A stretch of 33,773 bases of DNA. Source: Hyphococcus sp. GTDB lineage: Bacteria > Pseudomonadota > Alphaproteobacteria > Caulobacterales > Parvularculaceae. Below are positions 18,687-27,316 of this stretch, in pieces. The stretch lies in the NCBI GenBank assembly GCA_021776315.1, contig JAJFGD010000003.1:1-33773 (forward strand). Direction: 5' to 3'. The position numbers were made by a program, and so were the translations under genes. A model generated the notes under the pieces. The model did no database searches. It saw only the letters and a list, made by a program, of their open reading frames with translations, and was not told the DNA's origin. Position 1 is the stretch's first letter. Each line of letters opens with the position of its first letter.

Positions 18687-21600
18687 TTATTCCGCAGGTT
18701 GGGGGATGGCACCGCGCGAGACGGGTTCGAGAGCATTGCGCGCTCCGAGTTGTAATAATGCCGGGAGTAGAAGTAGCGTGAAAATTGTAGATACGGCCAT
18801 TCCACCAACAATCACTGTTGCCAGCCCTCGATAGATTAGGCTTCCGGCACCAGGAGAAAGTACCAGCGGTAACATTCCCATTAGTGACGTTGAAGTTGAC
18901 ATAAAGATCGGACGTATTCTGAGCTTTAATGCTTCGCGCACCGCTTCGGGTCTAGATTTGCCGCGAGCTTCGGATTCGCGTGTTTGGGCAACCAATAGAA
19001 TTGCGTTGTTCACAACCAAGCCGAGCAAAATGATAAATCCGATCATGCCGAGCAAATCCAAGGGAAGGGGATTTACAAGGTCCATGCCGCGGATTGCCAA
19101 GATGCCGCCAACAGTTGCCATTGGCAGAGTGATGATGACGAGAGCCGAATCTTTTACCGATTTGAAAAGCGCTGCCATGATCAAGAACAAAATCGCGATG
19201 GCCAGTAAGAAATTGGTTCCAAGATTACTGACGGCGCGGGCAAGACTATCAGCGTCGCCGCCCCATTTAATTGATGCGCTGGCTGGCAAAACTTGGCGCA
19301 GCCGGTTTTCGGTTTCGCCTTTAAGGGCTTCAACCGCTGGTCCCAATGCCATGCCTGCTGGCGGTGTGATGCCGAGAGAAATCGTTCGACGGGCATCCAG
19401 TCGCCGAATTTGTTGTGGTCCAACACCACGTGAAATCGTTACCAATTCACCCAGAGGGACAATAGTTCCTGTTGGTGTCGCAATCGGCGCATTATCTAGA
19501 TATTCCGGTTCTGTCCATTCTTTTGCACGCAGGTAGATATCCAAACGTCCATCTTCATGGAAAAATTCGCCAAGCCATTGACCGTCGCCGAGGGCTCTAA
19601 CGGCTCTTGCTACGGCTTCTCGGGTCATACCGACTTCTGCAATTCGACGGTCATTCGGTGTGAGACGCAGCTCCGGAGTGACAATTTGAGGGTCAGGATT
19701 TGGCCAGACCTGAGCTCCAGGAAGTGCTTCCTGGATTACATCAATAGCTGACGGTACGGCAGCACCGAGAGCATCAAAGTCAGCGGCTTGCATTTCAAGA
19801 CTGATGGAACCACCGCCACCAAAATTCCCAAATAGGTCTCCTTGGCGTGCGAATGCACGCGTATCCGGAAAGCCAGCAAGGATTTCTTCGTTGACGATTT
19901 TCACCATCTCATCGATGCGAGACTGGTCATTAATTCTAATACCGGTGTTGCCGCCCCAAGATCCTGCGTAAAGGAAATAGTGACGCAGTGCCGGTTGTTT
20001 TTCGCCGGTCATATAGGGCTCTAATCGTTCGATAACGACTTCAGCGAATTCTTCACGAACCATGTCAGCACTGGCACCGGAGGGGAATCCGATGAATGCA
20101 TCGACCGCATCGCGTTTTACTGGCGGTAAATAATTCAGCTGCGGCCACATTAGAAATGAAATCGCGATGGGTATTACTGTTAGGCCACCGACCAATGCGA
20201 AGCGCCGCGGGTTTGTCGCGGTCAGCTTCATGATAAAATTTGCAATACGTTCAGAAAAATCCGGACGACTAGATGCTTTCTTAGGTTTGGCGTCTTGTTT
20301 GATAAACAAACGGGCCCCTGTCGGCAAAAGTGTAACAGCAACGATAAGGCTGAACGAAACAGCAATAGCGATTGTTAATGCAAGGTCGGCAAATAGTTGA
20401 CCTTCGACATCTTCAAAAAACATAATCGGTATGAAGATCGCCACTGTTGTTACCGTGGATGCGAACAATGCACCGAAAACTTGCCCAACGGCTGTTTGTG
20501 CAGCTTCAAAAGGTGATTTTCCTTCTTCGCGCAAGCGCACAAAATTTTCCAAGACAACAATAGCGGCATCAAGAACCATCCCCGTAGCAAACGCGAGACC
20601 GGCGAGAGAGATGACGTTAATAGACCGCCCAAAAAGGTTTAGCATGACAATTGTCGCCGTCAGACTAATTGGGATTGCCGCGGCAATTACAAAGGTTGCC
20701 GTCGCTCGTCTTAGGAACAGCCACAATGCCCCAATCGCCAACATTATTCCCAACAGGAGATTGTTTGTGAGCAGACCGATCGCCCGTTTGATAAAAACGG
20801 AAGGGTCAAAGCTTTTGTGGATTGCGTAACCGAGTTCTGCGAGTGAACCATCATTTAATTCGTCGAGCACTTCAGTGAGACCCTCGATTGCTTCAAGTGT
20901 ATTCGATCCTGGCTCACGGATCACTCTCATACCAATTGCGGGGTTGCCATTTTGATAAACAACACCCCCGCCATCATCGGGGCCCACATTTACATCCGCG
21001 ATATCGCCGAGGGTAATTGGCGCGCCGTCGCGCCATGCAAGAATTGTTTCTTCGAGCTGTGCTGCGTTAAAACGCCCTTCAAAACGTAACGTATAGTTTC
21101 GTCTTCCAACTTCTACGGAACCGCCTGAAACATCCGTCGAGCGGTTCACATTTTGAGATATCTCGTCAATTGTTATTCCCAGTTGTGCTGCCAAAAACGG
21201 ATCGAATTCAATTCGAACAATTTCCTCACCATCGTCCGAATTGATATCAATCCCAGCAACGCCAGGGATGGATTCGATTTCAGGTCTAATACGCTGTTCG
21301 GCAAATTCGCTAAGGCGAATGTCAGAATTTGTGTTGCCCGGTAATTTCTGCAAGAACAGAAAAATGAGTGTTTCGCCGGCGTTTCCACCACCTCCACCAA
21401 GGTTTACGCGCGGGCGTTCTGCTTCCGCTGGCAATCCGCGCACACGCTGCAATCGCGAATTCACCTCAGTGAACGCAGCATCCATGTCAGTGCCGAGCGC
21501 GAATTCCAAATTCATCCACGCACCGCCCTGATTGGACCAGGATTGTAGTTGGGTCATTCCTGGTATGCCACGCATTTCCCGTTCAATTGGTTCAGTAATC

Positions 21601-21785
21601 TCGCTCTCGATTTCACGAGGTGAGGCGGCACGCCATTCCGTCTGAATGCTGATTTGTGGTCTTTCGATGGCTGGGAATAGCTGTACCGGAAGTTGTGTGA
21701 TTGATATGATTCCGAGCAAAGTCACGATCGCCAAGATCACAGCCGCAGCCGCAGGGTTTTTTAAACAAAGACGGGTAAGACCCAT
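18687..21785 (-). CDS. RND-family efflux transporter (AcrB superfamily)
   Basis: A 1032-residue proton-driven inner-membrane pump with the usual 12 membrane helices and two large periplasmic loops. The N-terminus (CLKNPAAAAVILAIVTLLG) is standard. Helix 4 carries GMVLDAAIVVLENF with a single acidic residue, Asp406, where AcrB has an Asp-Asp pair; this is common in the wider family. Start ATG 21783-21785 has GGAGAGAG just upstream; the TTG 15 nt earlier is part of that site. Substrates cannot be predicted: multidrug-type HAE export is likelier than metal export, since no metal-site methionine cluster or helix-4 metal motif is evident. It forms an operon with the adaptor gene. Confidence 0.94.
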   Translation of the reverse strand: MGLTRLCLKNPAAAAVILAIVTLLGIISITQLPVQLFPAIERPQISIQTEWRAASPREIESEITEPIEREMRGIPGMTQLQSWSNQGGAWMNLEFALGTDMDAAFTEVNSRLQRVRGLPAEAERPRVNLGGGGGNAGETLIFLFLQKLPGNTNSDIRLSEFAEQRIRPEIESIPGVAGIDINSDDGEEIVRIEFDPFLAAQLGITIDEISQNVNRSTDVSGGSVEVGRRNYTLRFEGRFNAAQLEETILAWRDGAPITLGDIADVNVGPDDGGGVVYQNGNPAIGMRVIREPGSNTLEAIEGLTEVLDELNDGSLAELGYAIHKSFDPSVFIKRAIGLLTNNLLLGIMLAIGALWLFLRRATATFVIAAAIPISLTATIVMLNLFGRSINVISLAGLAFATGMVLDAAIVVLENFVRLREEGKSPFEAAQTAVGQVFGALFASTVTTVAIFIPIMFFEDVEGQLFADLALTIAIAVSFSLIVAVTLLPTGARLFIKQDAKPKKASSRPDFSERIANFIMKLTATNPRRFALVGGLTVIPIAISFLMWPQLNYLPPVKRDAVDAFIGFPSGASADMVREEFAEVVIERLEPYMTGEKQPALRHYFLYAGSWGGNTGIRINDQSRIDEMVKIVNEEILAGFPDTRAFARQGDLFGNFGGGGSISLEMQAADFDALGAAVPSAIDVIQEALPGAQVWPNPDPQIVTPELRLTPNDRRIAEVGMTREAVARAVRALGDGQWLGEFFHEDGRLDIYLRAKEWTEPEYLDNAPIATPTGTIVPLGELVTISRGVGPQQIRRLDARRTISLGITPPAGMALGPAVEALKGETENRLRQVLPASASIKWGGDADSLARAVSNLGTNFLLAIAILFLIMAALFKSVKDSALVIITLPMATVGGILAIRGMDLVNPLPLDLLGMIGFIILLGLVVNNAILLVAQTRESEARGKSRPEAVREALKLRIRPIFMSTSTSLMGMLPLVLSPGAGSLIYRGLATVIVGGMAVSTIFTLLLLPALLQLGARNALEPVSRGAIPQPAE

Positions 21786-21923
21786 GGTCTCTCTCTCCAA
21801 TATTGGGTGATCTCGCGCGCGTTCATTCTCACCTTTATCCAGGCTGAGCGCATCTGTTTATCGATGAGTTGCTTTTAATTTGCGGTGAAGCGCGAAGGGG
21901 AGATCAGTTCCCTCATTAACTTT

Positions 21924-24200
21924 TTAATCAGAATTAGATTTTTGCTTCTGGCGTTTTAAATCTTTGCGTTGACGTTTAATTTCGTCGAGCTGTTTTTCAA
22001 GACCCGCTTGCGCTGCTAACAATGCTTTTTCTTGCATCTCAAGCATTTCCTGCTCGTCATATTGCTCTAATTCGCCTGCCATTCTTACCAATTCGTCTTC
22101 AGCAATATCCATCTCGCGCTCGGCGCGCTCTGCCGCTTGTTGCATGGCACGTTCGAATTCATATTCAGCGCGTTCGCGCTGATGTTCTGCACGGCTTTCA
22201 GCTAATTCCATTTCGCGTTCCGAACGCTCTTGCTCATTTTCCGCACGTTCTATCTCACGCATCATTTCTTTCTCGGCCCGTTCAGCGTCGCGTTCTGCGC
22301 GTTCGCGTGCGCGCTCTGATCGATGCATCGCCTTTTCAGACTCACGGCGGGCATGATTCATCGTTTTACGCGCTTCCTTTTGGGCATTGACGATGGCGTC
22401 TTTTTCTTCCTTGGAAAGCCATTCCCAATTCTCGTGACCTTCATTTGTGCTATAGGCAAACGACCGTAACTCGACAGGATGTTCATCATTGCCATTGCTG
22501 AACTCAAGCTGAAAGCCTTCAAACTCTTTTAGTTCATTCCAATCGAGCTCATTAAATATTTTTGCTGCCTTTTCATTGAAGCCCTTCAATCGATAAGAAA
22601 ATCTTTCGCTGACTGATTCAGGCGACGGTTTGACAATCGGTTCAGGATTAGCCTGGGCAAAAGGGGCAATCTCCAAATTAGGAACAATGATTGTCGGTGC
22701 GGAAATGGTAGACATGGAATTTGGTGTGGGTGTGACAAGTGGGGCTGGCGCTGCCATCGGCTTGGCAGCGAGAACAGGTGCCGGATTAATCGCAATACCA
22801 TCTTGAATCACTTCGAAGTGAAGATGTGGTCCTGTCGATTTACCGGTTGAGCCAACCGTTCCGATAATTTCCCCATCGCCGACGGATTCGCCCTTTTTAA
22901 CACGAAAGGAATCGAGATGAGCGTAGCGGGTTACTAGGCCATGACCATGATCGATCACAACAACATTCCCCCATGCCGATTGGCCTTTATATCTGTTCGT
23001 TGCGGCGATAACTTTCCCACTGCCAGCCGCGCGAATGGCCGTACCTTTTGCGGCTTTTATATCGACGCCTGTGTGTGCGCGCACCTCGTCACTAAGAACT
23101 TTGTTTCGCTCACCAAAAGGCATGGTAACCGTGCCTTTGAGTGGCACCGTTGGTAAGGCCTCTTCTGCCGGCTTTGGTGCAACAGCAAAGGCCGCTTGCG
23201 CGAAAGCAAGTATCGCAGCCGCCATGACGGTTAGAGCTAAACTAACTTTCTGCGGCATACTCAAAAATGAGTGTCGATGAGTATCAGATAAAATTGCATT
23301 CAATCGTTCACGCCTGGATCGTTTATCAAACGGTGTGAAAGATGGCACCAGATCATGACTGAGGCGCTGCGACGAACTGGCTGCAAATCGCAGACCCTGA
23401 ACGAAGCATTGGGCATATTCTCGACGTTCAGCACCAGAGGTAATAACGAGAGCATCCGCGGCCTGTTCTGCAGCCAAGTTGGCGCAAGCGGCAATGCGCT
23501 GCATGAATGGATTAAACCAGAAAACGGCCCTTACGGCGGTGCACAGAGCGAACAAACAAGTGTCGCCACGTTTGATGTGTGCCATTTCATGAGCGCCCAT
23601 TAAGATGGCGTCGTGCAAAGAAACCCGATCCAGGAGGTCCATTGGCATTAAAATGACAGGACGGAAAAACCCGTGCACGCAGACTGAGGATACTGCATCT
23701 GAATAGGCATAACGTGGCTCGCAATCGACACCGATACGTCGACGCCATTCTTCGAGCCCTACAAGCAGCTTAGGCTCATCGACGATGTCATATGCGTAGT
23801 GTACCCGATAGGAGAACCAAATCATTCGAATTAAGCCGAGCGTTAAGAATAATAAAAAGCCATAAAAATAAAGCACGGCGGCAGTTTCGAATATGGTCGA
23901 GAGTTCTAATGGTGGCGCGTGTGCTGCAATGGTCTCGACCGATACAGACGGTGCGATGCTCTCTGACGGTAAGGCCATTGGTGGTAATGGCGTACTTGTC
24001 CTCAACGATAATCCAAGCATGGCCGCTACAGGAGCAAATATAGCAGGTAGAGCCGAAACCGTTAGTGCGATTGGCCAAAGTTTATCGGCAAAGGCTTTAT
24101 TGTTTTTCTGTGTAAGGTGTCCAGCGCCAATGAACACTAGGGGGGCCCAGATCATGGAGGCGAGGAGGCAAACGAAGAATGCTTCAATAATTGCGTTCAT
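21924..24200 (-). CDS. BlaR1-like M56 peptidase fused to M23/LytM domain and charged coiled coil
   Basis: A 758-residue fusion. Residues 1-340 are an M56 (BlaR1/MecR1) membrane metalloprotease: helices near 5-27, 41-64, 105-128 and 317-340, zinc motif HEMAH at 204-208, and third ligand probably Glu245. Residues about 350-478 form an M23/LytM domain with His376 and Asp380 (HTGVD), His428 (RYAHLD) and His461 (HLHFE), all expected for an active or ligand-binding site. After a Pro/Ala linker, about 530-600 has no recognised fold. About 603-745 is a very long Arg/Glu-rich helix or coiled coil. In BlaR1 the exported C-terminal domain binds beta-lactam and the M56 domain then inactivates BlaI. Here a peptidoglycan-type domain takes that place, so wall sensing is inferred. 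The start overlaps the repressor stop (TAATG). Confidence 0.9.
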   Translation of the reverse strand: MNAIIEAFFVCLLASMIWAPLVFIGAGHLTQKNNKAFADKLWPIALTVSALPAIFAPVAAMLGLSLRTSTPLPPMALPSESIAPSVSVETIAAHAPPLELSTIFETAAVLYFYGFLLFLTLGLIRMIWFSYRVHYAYDIVDEPKLLVGLEEWRRRIGVDCEPRYAYSDAVSSVCVHGFFRPVILMPMDLLDRVSLHDAILMGAHEMAHIKRGDTCLFALCTAVRAVFWFNPFMQRIAACANLAAEQAADALVITSGAERREYAQCFVQGLRFAASSSQRLSHDLVPSFTPFDKRSRRERLNAILSDTHRHSFLSMPQKVSLALTVMAAAILAFAQAAFAVAPKPAEEALPTVPLKGTVTMPFGERNKVLSDEVRAHTGVDIKAAKGTAIRAAGSGKVIAATNRYKGQSAWGNVVVIDHGHGLVTRYAHLDSFRVKKGESVGDGEIIGTVGSTGKSTGPHLHFEVIQDGIAINPAPVLAAKPMAAPAPLVTPTPNSMSTISAPTIIVPNLEIAPFAQANPEPIVKPSPESVSERFSYRLKGFNEKAAKIFNELDWNELKEFEGFQLEFSNGNDEHPVELRSFAYSTNEGHENWEWLSKEEKDAIVNAQKEARKTMNHARRESEKAMHRSERARERAERDAERAEKEMMREIERAENEQERSEREMELAESRAEHQRERAEYEFERAMQQAAERAEREMDIAEDELVRMAGELEQYDEQEMLEMQEKALLAAQAGLEKQLDEIKRQRKDLKRQKQKSNSD

Positions 24201-24583
24201 TACTTCTCCTCCTCATTTCGCAGCATGGCTTCCAGTTCTGTAAGTTCTTCTTCGCTCAACAATTTCGAATCTGAGAAAAATGCTGCAGCAGGAGCAGTGT
24301 CGAGTTCCATAACGCGTTTGGAAAAATCAGCGATCATCCGTCCGATAATTGCGACCTTCGAAACTTCCGCTTCGTAAATGTTGACGCCGTCGACGGGGTA
24401 TTTAGCGATAAGGCCTTTTTCGAACATGCGTTCCAGAACGGTTCGGACCGTTGAGTATGACCAGCCAAATTCTTCAGCAATGCTATCGTGGATTTCTCGC
24501 GCATTGAGCTCTTTGGCGCGCCATAAGAGTTTTAGGATCGCGAGTTCTGGTTTGGTTGGATTTTCGGACTGGCGTTCGCCCAT
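24200..24583 (-). CDS. BlaI/MecI-family transcriptional repressor
   Basis: A 127-residue penicillinase-repressor family protein. The N-terminal winged helix is clear (TKPELAILKLLWRAKELNAR, WSYSTVRTVLERMFEKGLI), followed by a C-terminal dimerisation helix (SEEELTELEAMLRNEEEK). ATG 24581-24583 follows GGGAG by about 7 nt; an upstream TTG lies before that site and is rejected. Family members bind TACA/TGTA-type palindromes and are cleaved after signalling through a BlaR1-type partner. That partner is the next gene, coupled through a TAATG overlap. The promoter has two candidate operators, so the pair is very likely self-regulated. Confidence 0.93.
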   Translation of the reverse strand: MGERQSENPTKPELAILKLLWRAKELNAREIHDSIAEEFGWSYSTVRTVLERMFEKGLIAKYPVDGVNIYEAEVSKVAIIGRMIADFSKRVMELDTAPAAAFFSDSKLLSEEELTELEAMLRNEEEK

Positions 24584-24640
24584 AGGTATCTCCCTACGCA
24601 ATTGCGTGCGGATAGCGGTGACTGGCAGATTCTTGCCTTG

Positions 24641-24652
24641 CTACATTTGTGG
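24641..24652. promoter_or_regulatory. Candidate BlaI operator 2 (at transcription start)
   Basis: CTACATTTGTGG carries TACA-N2-TGTG, close to the Firmicutes BlaI half-site pattern. Its centre is 28 bp from operator 1, and it lies on the predicted start of transcription, so both sites would occlude RNA polymerase. Confidence 0.5.
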
Positions 24653-24654
24653 CG

Positions 24655-24683
24655 ATACTAGCGGAGTGTGACAGATGTCGCAA
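24655..24683 (-). promoter_or_regulatory. Sigma70-type promoter of the repressor-M56 operon
   Basis: On the minus strand, TTGCGA (24678-24683) is followed by a 17-bp spacer and TAGTAT (24655-24660). Transcription would start near 24648, about 65 bp before the repressor ATG. The spacing is ideal and both hexamers are close to consensus. Confidence 0.65.
24667..24682. promoter_or_regulatory. Candidate BlaI operator 1 (overlaps -35)
   Basis: TGTGACAGATGTCGCA is a near-perfect palindrome built on GACA-N2-TGTC, the layout of BlaI/MecI operators (TACA-N2-TGTA in Firmicutes). It covers the -35 hexamer and spacer of the repressor promoter. Confidence 0.55.
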
Positions 24684-24757
24684 GGGCCAATCCGGTTATG
24701 GAGTGCGCGCATGAGCCGAAATGAGGTGCCTGTGCGGTAAACCGATTACCTGGGACC

Positions 24758-25498
24758 TTAGAATTCAGACAATACGGCTCTCAATCGCTCAAGGTCAGCT
24801 GGTTCTGACAATCTATGGTCGCCATTTTTTGTTAGCTGAATTTGGACATCTTGGCTTGCCAACAGTTCCGCATATTTGAGTGCATGCTGATACGGTACGG
24901 CGTCGTCCTTCATACCCTGCAGAATACGAACGGGGCATTCAATTGGAATGGGGTCAGTCATCACCAGTTGATGACGGCCGTCCTCAAATAGTTTTTTTGT
25001 GATGATTTCCGGTTCGTCGGCGAAGTCTGATGGCTGCTCCAGCCGGCCCGTTTGTAAAATTGTATTTCGTTGATCATCATCGAATGACGGCCACATTAGC
25101 AATTCAGTAAAGTCTGGTGCGGGTGCAATACAAACGATGCCAACTATTTTTTCGCGCCGTTGCTTTGCAAGCAATGTCGCAACCCACGCACCCATAGACG
25201 AACCCACTAGAATTTGAGGTCCAGTTGCCAAAGCGTCGAATGCAGCAATGGCGTCACCAGTCCACTCACCAATACACCCATCTTCGAATGCGCCGTCTGA
25301 TTCGCCATGACCTGAATAATCGAACCGCAAAAATGCGCGCCCTTGCTCTTTTGCCCAATCGTCCAAAAAGCTAGCTTTTGTACCGAGCATGTCAGAGCGA
25401 AAGCCACCCAGCCATATAAGGCCAGGGCCCGTGCCATCCCGGCGTCGATAGGCGATGCGCCCATGGGGCCCGTCAAGAAATTCTGGTGTTGAACTCAT
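24758..25498 (-). CDS. Alpha/beta hydrolase, ABHD10/acyl-protein thioesterase-like
   Basis: A 246-residue serine hydrolase. The nucleophile is Ser101 in GSSMG, the acid is Asp198 or Asp199 in GMKDDAVP, and the base is His228 in NGDHRLS. The RFDYSGHGESDG segment gives the usual strand-turn before the nucleophile elbow. No signal peptide is present. Similar small proteins are called alpha/beta hydrolases or palmitoyl-thioesterase-like; the substrate is unknown. The gene is the last host gene before the mobile element. Its promoter region faces the integrase gene, so the insertion may have replaced part of its upstream control. Confidence 0.9.
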   Translation of the reverse strand: MSSTPEFLDGPHGRIAYRRRDGTGPGLIWLGGFRSDMLGTKASFLDDWAKEQGRAFLRFDYSGHGESDGAFEDGCIGEWTGDAIAAFDALATGPQILVGSSMGAWVATLLAKQRREKIVGIVCIAPAPDFTELLMWPSFDDDQRNTILQTGRLEQPSDFADEPEIITKKLFEDGRHQLVMTDPIPIECPVRILQGMKDDAVPYQHALKYAELLASQDVQIQLTKNGDHRLSEPADLERLRAVLSEF

Positions 25499-25697
25499 GA
25501 TTGTACCTTTTCTTCTGCGCGGACCAAAAAGAGTGTTTTTAACATACTTTTTCGTACTGAATCGTATTTTTTCGCATCAAAAAAAGTGAGTCAAAACAAT
25601 AACTTATGCTTGTTTCGCATCTTTAAATCTCTATTTTCGTGGATGTCATCGAATACCCGATGTGTAGCTTTTTTGTAGACATTTTTTGGAGAACGAA

Positions 25698-27182
25698 ATG
25701 AGAAAATCAGCCCTAGTTATCAACCTTAGAGATGAAGTGGAAAACGACCCTTTCACAAACGGCAATCAAAAATACCGTGAAGGGATTCCGAGCATCGCTT
25801 TCAACAAAACCACTCTCACGCAGTATCTGAAAAAGATTGAATCGGGCGCAATTAAACCCAGTTCGAAACGATTGGCGAAATGGACAGCAAACCCCCGAAT
25901 CCATATTCGAGCCACAAAGGATGATTTGGTGTTTGTGGACTATGGACGCGTTGCGGGGAAAAGGGGCCCAACGGCGCGAACACTGGGCAGTTTCAAAGAA
26001 TGGTCTAAACGGAAAAACTGGTTAGAAGAATTAAAGAGCGGAAAGTCGCTTGCTAAAATACTGAACCCCTCATTTATAATCGAAAAAGGTAAACCAGACG
26101 CGCAGCCCCTTGATGAGTCCAGCGAAACTATGGAAAATCTCTTGCCTCAATATTTTGCATCTGAGGCAATTAAGAAAAACAAATCCCGTAGAAATCAAAT
26201 CAATATCATAAAAAACCATTTCTTAAGCGAGTTTGGCACTAGGCATGTTGCGTCAATTTCAAAGGCAGAGTTGGTTGCATGGCGTGACGCAACGGTAAAA
26301 GGCCAAAACAAATTTCAATTGAAAAAAACCAAAGAAGCCAAAAAACGGGGCAAAAAGTCTAGGCATACGGGCAGTATTGATGTTGCGAACAAGGCGTTAT
26401 CAACCCTTTCGGGCGGAATAACTTATCTAGAAGATTCCGGTATTATCGAAACTGGCGTATTTCCCCGCATTAAAAAACTAGCCGACCCCAAGTCCCAACG
26501 GGAGCCATTACCGCCATTTCAACTACGTACTCTTTGGGAAGTCGCCGCAGAAATTAAAAACCAGCGAGTGGGTGACATTATCCGGCTTCTAATTCTCACC
26601 GGACAACGCAAAGATGCCATCGCGGGCCTAAAATGGTCGGATTTGAGTTTAGACAAGACAGGCCAGCCTTGGCTCACGGTCCCTACGGAGCGCTCAAAAG
26701 GCGGCCACGAATATAGCATTCCTATCTGTCAAAACGCTGTAAATATTTTGACTAAATACAATGATGGAGAAGACGGTTTAATATTTCCGACTCGTACGAG
26801 TTACGTCAAGCCAGATAGCCACCATAAAAGACAAGTTGATACTATCATGCGCCAAAAAATGGAAAGGGCAGGGCGGTTAGCTGACTATGATCCATCATGG
26901 AAGTTACACAACGTTAGAAAAAACATTCGAAACATTCTCAGTGCTAACGGAGTTACCGACCGTGTAGCCGAACTAATCACCGGCCATAAGCTGCAAGGCA
27001 TTACAGGGTCGGAGCTAAGGTATTTAACGCGCAACTTTAATCCAGAAATGATTAGAGCCTCCAAAACTACCGCACCAATTATATACGAGCTTTGCGTCGG
27101 TGACTGGGAGTCTGTTATTGAAAAGAACATTGACCCAAAAGGTGCGCCACTGAGAGAAAATCTGCACAAATTAATTACCTAG
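25698..27182 (+). CDS. int: Tyrosine-type site-specific recombinase (phage integrase)
   Basis: A 494-residue integrase. ATG 25698 is chosen because GGAG lies 7 nt upstream; a TTG 12 nt earlier overlaps it. The N-terminal part (1-145) is a charged arm-binding-like region, about 146-250 a SAM-like core-binding domain, and about 270-470 the catalytic domain. The catalytic set is complete: Arg304 in LTGQRKDAIAGLKW, Lys334 in ERSKGG, His404-x-x-Arg407 in HNVRKN, His430 in ITGHKL and nucleophile Tyr442 in RYLTRNF. It is longer than P4 integrase (about 400 residues) because of the N-terminal extension and a Lys-rich insert near 208-222. It should catalyse integration and excision of this element. 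Confidence 0.95.
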   Translation: MRKSALVINLRDEVENDPFTNGNQKYREGIPSIAFNKTTLTQYLKKIESGAIKPSSKRLAKWTANPRIHIRATKDDLVFVDYGRVAGKRGPTARTLGSFKEWSKRKNWLEELKSGKSLAKILNPSFIIEKGKPDAQPLDESSETMENLLPQYFASEAIKKNKSRRNQINIIKNHFLSEFGTRHVASISKAELVAWRDATVKGQNKFQLKKTKEAKKRGKKSRHTGSIDVANKALSTLSGGITYLEDSGIIETGVFPRIKKLADPKSQREPLPPFQLRTLWEVAAEIKNQRVGDIIRLLILTGQRKDAIAGLKWSDLSLDKTGQPWLTVPTERSKGGHEYSIPICQNAVNILTKYNDGEDGLIFPTRTSYVKPDSHHKRQVDTIMRQKMERAGRLADYDPSWKLHNVRKNIRNILSANGVTDRVAELITGHKLQGITGSELRYLTRNFNPEMIRASKTTAPIIYELCVGDWESVIEKNIDPKGAPLRENLHKLIT

Positions 27183-27204
27183 TATTTATTCAGTGTAGTG
27201 ATTA

Positions 27205-27213
27205 TGTTATAAT
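27205..27213 (+). promoter_or_regulatory. Extended -10 promoter for a candidate small RNA
   Basis: TGTTATAAT is a perfect extended -10 element (TG-N-TATAAT). The -35 region (TTTATT at 27185-27190, 17 bp spacing) is poor, as usual for extended -10 promoters. Transcription would begin about 27219-27221, beyond the integrase stop at 27182. Confidence 0.55.
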
Positions 27214-27218
27214 GCAGT

Positions 27219-27316
27219 GTGGTAAGGAAGCGCAATATCTCTCACCTTACCGCAAATCCAATGAGCGCCCTAGATGGCTTAGCTCCCCCCGCTTCACGGT
27301 CATAGCGGGGTTTTTT
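27219..27316 (+). ncRNA. Candidate small noncoding RNA of about 98 nt
   Basis: The segment begins just after an extended -10 promoter, folds into a first hairpin (GGTAAGG 27221-27227 with CCTTACC 27245-27251), has a single-stranded middle of about 35 nt, and ends at a canonical terminator (27287-27316). No ORF with a ribosome-binding site lies inside it. Such compact two-hairpin RNAs in phages and plasmids are often antisense regulators; the target is unknown. The same terminator would also serve integrase read-through. Confidence 0.5.
27287..27316 (+). terminator. Rho-independent terminator after int/small RNA
   Basis: CCCCGCT (27287-27293) pairs with AGCGGGG (27304-27310) and is followed by six T (27311-27316). 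The T-run touches the stop codon of the convergent membrane-protein gene (27315). Confidence 0.9.

Noticed and set aside
21797-21806. CCAATATTGG perfect palindrome upstream of the RND pump as a BlaI site
   Set aside because: It lacks the TACA/GACA-type half-sites and overlaps the ribosome-binding region; a 10-bp palindrome alone is weak evidence.
25499-25697. tRNA gene as the integration site
   Set aside because: No cloverleaf or tRNA-like arms can be formed by eye in this AT-rich stretch; the target may be intergenic.
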